From an uncultured Pedobacter sp. (GTDB taxonomy: Bacteria; Bacteroidota; Bacteroidia; Sphingobacteriales; Sphingobacteriaceae), in assembly GCA_946478755.1 (NCBI GenBank), contig CAMLDJ010000301.1:1-6652 (forward strand): a stretch of DNA of 6,652 bases. The letters are read 5' to 3'. Shown one piece after another: positions 5,729-6,652 of the stretch; the first letter of the stretch is position 1, and every line of letters begins with the position of its first letter. Made by a program: the position numbers and the translations under genes. The notes beneath the pieces were generated by a model that saw only the letters and a program-made list of their open reading frames with translations, was not told the DNA's origin and made no database searches.

Positions 5729-5760
5729 TTTGTTTTATTGAACACTGTTCAATACATTTG
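5729..5760 (+). promoter_or_regulatory. Promoter of the TetR-type regulator gene
   Basis: TTTG at 5729-5732, 20 bases, then TACATTTG at 5753-5760 is a perfect Bacteroidota promoter (TTTG, spacer, TAnnTTTG). It predicts a start near 5767 and a leader of about 75 bases. The operator palindrome fills the spacer between the two elements. Confidence 0.7.
5738..5752. promoter_or_regulatory. TetR operator 1, 15-bp palindrome
   Basis: TTGAACACTGTTCAA is a perfect palindrome of 7-bp arms around one central base, lying between the -33 and -7 elements. Size and placement are typical of a TetR-family operator used for autorepression. A near copy precedes the next gene, which supports a specific site rather than chance. 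Confidence 0.7.
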
Positions 5761-5840
5761 TACCGTCAATTAAAATGAGAAGTTTCAAATGAAAAAGTTA
5801 TTTCCTAAATCTGGTTATATCTTTACAAATTATTTTATCC

Positions 5841-6449
5841 ATGGGCATTACAGAAAGAAAGCAAAAAGAGAAGCAAGAAATGCGCCAACGTATATTAGAT
5901 GGTGCGAGAAAAATATTTCTTCAAAATGGCTATGAGCAAACGAGTATGCGTAACATTGCAGCCGAGATCAGCTATAGTGCCGGAGTGATCTATTTCCATT
6001 TTAAGGATAAAGGTGAAATCTTCCAGGAACTCCATAAAGAAGGCTTTAACCTGCTTCTTAAACAACTTCGGGTGCTGGATTCGGTTATAGATCCGTTTGA
6101 ACGCCTGAAAGCCTCTGGACGTGCATTCATCCAGTTTGCGCAGGAGAATAAAGATTATTATAACCTCATGTTCCTGGTAGAAGAGCCATTAAAAAATTCA
6201 GAAGAAAGCGGTTTCCAGATTGCAAAAGAAGCAATAAAGTACCTACATGACTTGGTCTTAGAATGCCAACAGGCTGGCCGCTTTAAAGACATGGATCCAG
6301 AGTATCTTACATTTATGATCCTATCTGCTACCCATGGCATCTGCGCTCTTTTCTGCAAGGACAGAACGATGAGTTTTGAACACAAGACCAACAAGGAACT
6401 TATGGATAATGGCTATGCATGTTTTGTTTCACTACTTGAGAAGGGTTAA
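5841..6449 (+). CDS. TetR/AcrR-family transcriptional regulator
   Basis: This is a 202-residue dimeric repressor. The TetR_N helix-turn-helix covers about residues 15-62, with RILDGARKIFLQNGYEQTSM leading into RNIAAEIS and the recognition part SAGVIYFHFKDKGEIF (46-61). The helical C-terminal ligand domain is of usual length for the family. The ATG at 5841 gives the N-terminus normally seen before the first helix. ATG at 5880 (M14) would leave only four residues before it. An out-of-frame ATG-started frame begins at 5789 in the leader and overlaps the start; it is probably not translated to effect. The efflux gene starts 44 bases after the stop, and a matching operator lies in that gap, so the protein most likely represses a drug-efflux operon and itself, and is released by a hydrophobic substrate. 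Confidence 0.94.
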   Translation: MGITERKQKEKQEMRQRILDGARKIFLQNGYEQTSMRNIAAEISYSAGVIYFHFKDKGEIFQELHKEGFNLLLKQLRVLDSVIDPFERLKASGRAFIQFAQENKDYYNLMFLVEEPLKNSEESGFQIAKEAIKYLHDLVLECQQAGRFKDMDPEYLTFMILSATHGICALFCKDRTMSFEHKTNKELMDNGYACFVSLLEKG

Positions 6450-6459
6450 CCCTTTTTTT
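6441..6459 (+). terminator. Short intrinsic terminator overlapping the TetR stop codon
   Basis: AAGGG (6441-6445), loop TTAA, CCCTT (6450-6454) is followed by T residues through 6459. The 14-bp palindrome contains the TAA stop. The stem is only 5 bp, so termination is likely partial, which would allow some read-through into the efflux gene. Overlap with the last codons means translating ribosomes would also affect it. Confidence 0.45.
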
Positions 6460-6468
6460 AACACTATA

Positions 6469-6483
6469 CTGAACACTGTTTAA
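6469..6483. promoter_or_regulatory. TetR operator 2, before the efflux gene
   Basis: CTGAACACTGTTTAA matches operator 1 at 13 of 15 positions; the two differences are at symmetric places, positions 1 and 13. It ends 10 bases before the ATG of the TolC-type gene. TAAATTTA at 6481-6488 matches the -7 consensus at 7 of 8 positions, and TATACT at 6465-6470 is another possible -10. Either way the operator overlaps the likely promoter of the efflux operon. Confidence 0.6.
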
Positions 6484-6493
6484 ATTTATTACA

Positions 6494-6652
6494 ATGATTA
6501 ATTTTATCAAAAAGCTACCCGTCTTTTACTGGTCAGCAGTAATGTTACTGATCATCTTCTTTCCATCAGGACTTAATGCCCAAAATCGTTTGAACGACTA
6601 TATCGCTCAGGGGTTAGCGTCAAATCAGAGCATCAAGGATCAGAACTTCTTT
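6494..6652 (+). CDS. TolC-family outer-membrane efflux protein, 5' part only
   Basis: Only the first 53 codons lie in the window; the gene continues past the right edge. The protein starts MINFIKKLPVFYW, a basic N-terminus, followed by a hydrophobic stretch (about 12-26), and a likely signal peptidase I site LNA-Q at residues 28-31, so the product is exported to the periplasm. The mature start, NRLNDYIAQGLASNQSIKDQ, resembles the first helix of the outer-membrane efflux protein domain (OEP/TolC), which begins with short Y-I-x-x-G-L patterns in Bacteroidota. It would form the outer-membrane channel of a tripartite RND pump. In this phylum the usual order is tetR, tolC, adaptor, RND pump, so the adaptor and pump are expected next. 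The short visible length limits certainty. No Shine-Dalgarno is visible before the ATG. Confidence 0.72.
   Translation, partial: MINFIKKLPVFYWSAVMLLIIFFPSGLNAQNRLNDYIAQGLASNQSIKDQNFF

Noticed and set aside
5789..5938. Out-of-frame ATG-started frame overlapping the start of the TetR gene
   Set aside because: It has no recognisable protein character and looks like a chance frame in the leader.
1..6652. tRNA, rRNA, CRISPR arrays or riboswitches
   Set aside because: No cloverleaf, regularly spaced repeat or known aptamer-like pattern was seen by eye in the intergenic stretches.

Overview
The window looks like a chromosomal accessory region of a Bacteroidota bacterium, most likely from the Sphingobacteriales (Pedobacter, Sphingobacterium or Mucilaginibacter type). 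The evidence is moderate-to-low GC, A-rich start regions with few Shine-Dalgarno sites, several promoters of the Bacteroidota form (TTTG, about 20 bases, TAnnTTTG), REP-like palindromes of the kind scattered through these genomes, and the type of encoded regulators. The genus is inferred from general familiarity, not from a search.

Region 1 (1-2110) is mobile and repetitive. Bases 1-367 hold no convincing gene. An IS110-family insertion sequence then runs from about 371 to about 1960. It has one gene (584-1900) for a DEDD/serine recombinase of 438 residues. The roughly 210 bases before that gene can fold into two stacked long-range stems behind a plausible promoter, as expected for the bridge RNA that guides IS110 recombinases. 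The element appears to sit inside a REP-like repeat, because the two flanks share GGT and join into one plausible sequence. More REP-like palindromes follow to about 2100.

Region 2 (2110-3500) holds a divergent pair. On the minus strand is a Rossmann-fold NADP(H)-dependent oxidoreductase of the F420_oxidored / COG2085 type (2165-2923). On the plus strand is an HxlR-family winged-helix regulator (3149-3496). The gap between them has an 11-bp inverted repeat over the likely promoter of the regulator, so the regulator probably controls itself and perhaps the oxidoreductase.

Region 3 (3500-5550) holds a probable two-gene operon: a short-chain dehydrogenase (3774-4592) and an AraC-family regulator (4651-5547). 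It lies behind a promoter with a perfect GAAACGTTTC palindrome in its upstream half. For both genes an upstream TTG codon extends the open frame, but an ATG is the more credible start.

Region 4 (5550-6652) holds a TetR-family regulator (5841-6449) and the first 53 codons of a TolC-type outer-membrane efflux protein (from 6494). A 15-bp palindrome sits in the regulator's promoter and a 13/15 copy sits just before the efflux gene. This indicates a self-regulated drug-efflux operon that continues past the window, probably with an adaptor and an RND pump. The most interesting part of the window is the candidate bridge RNA and its relation to the REP-like target.
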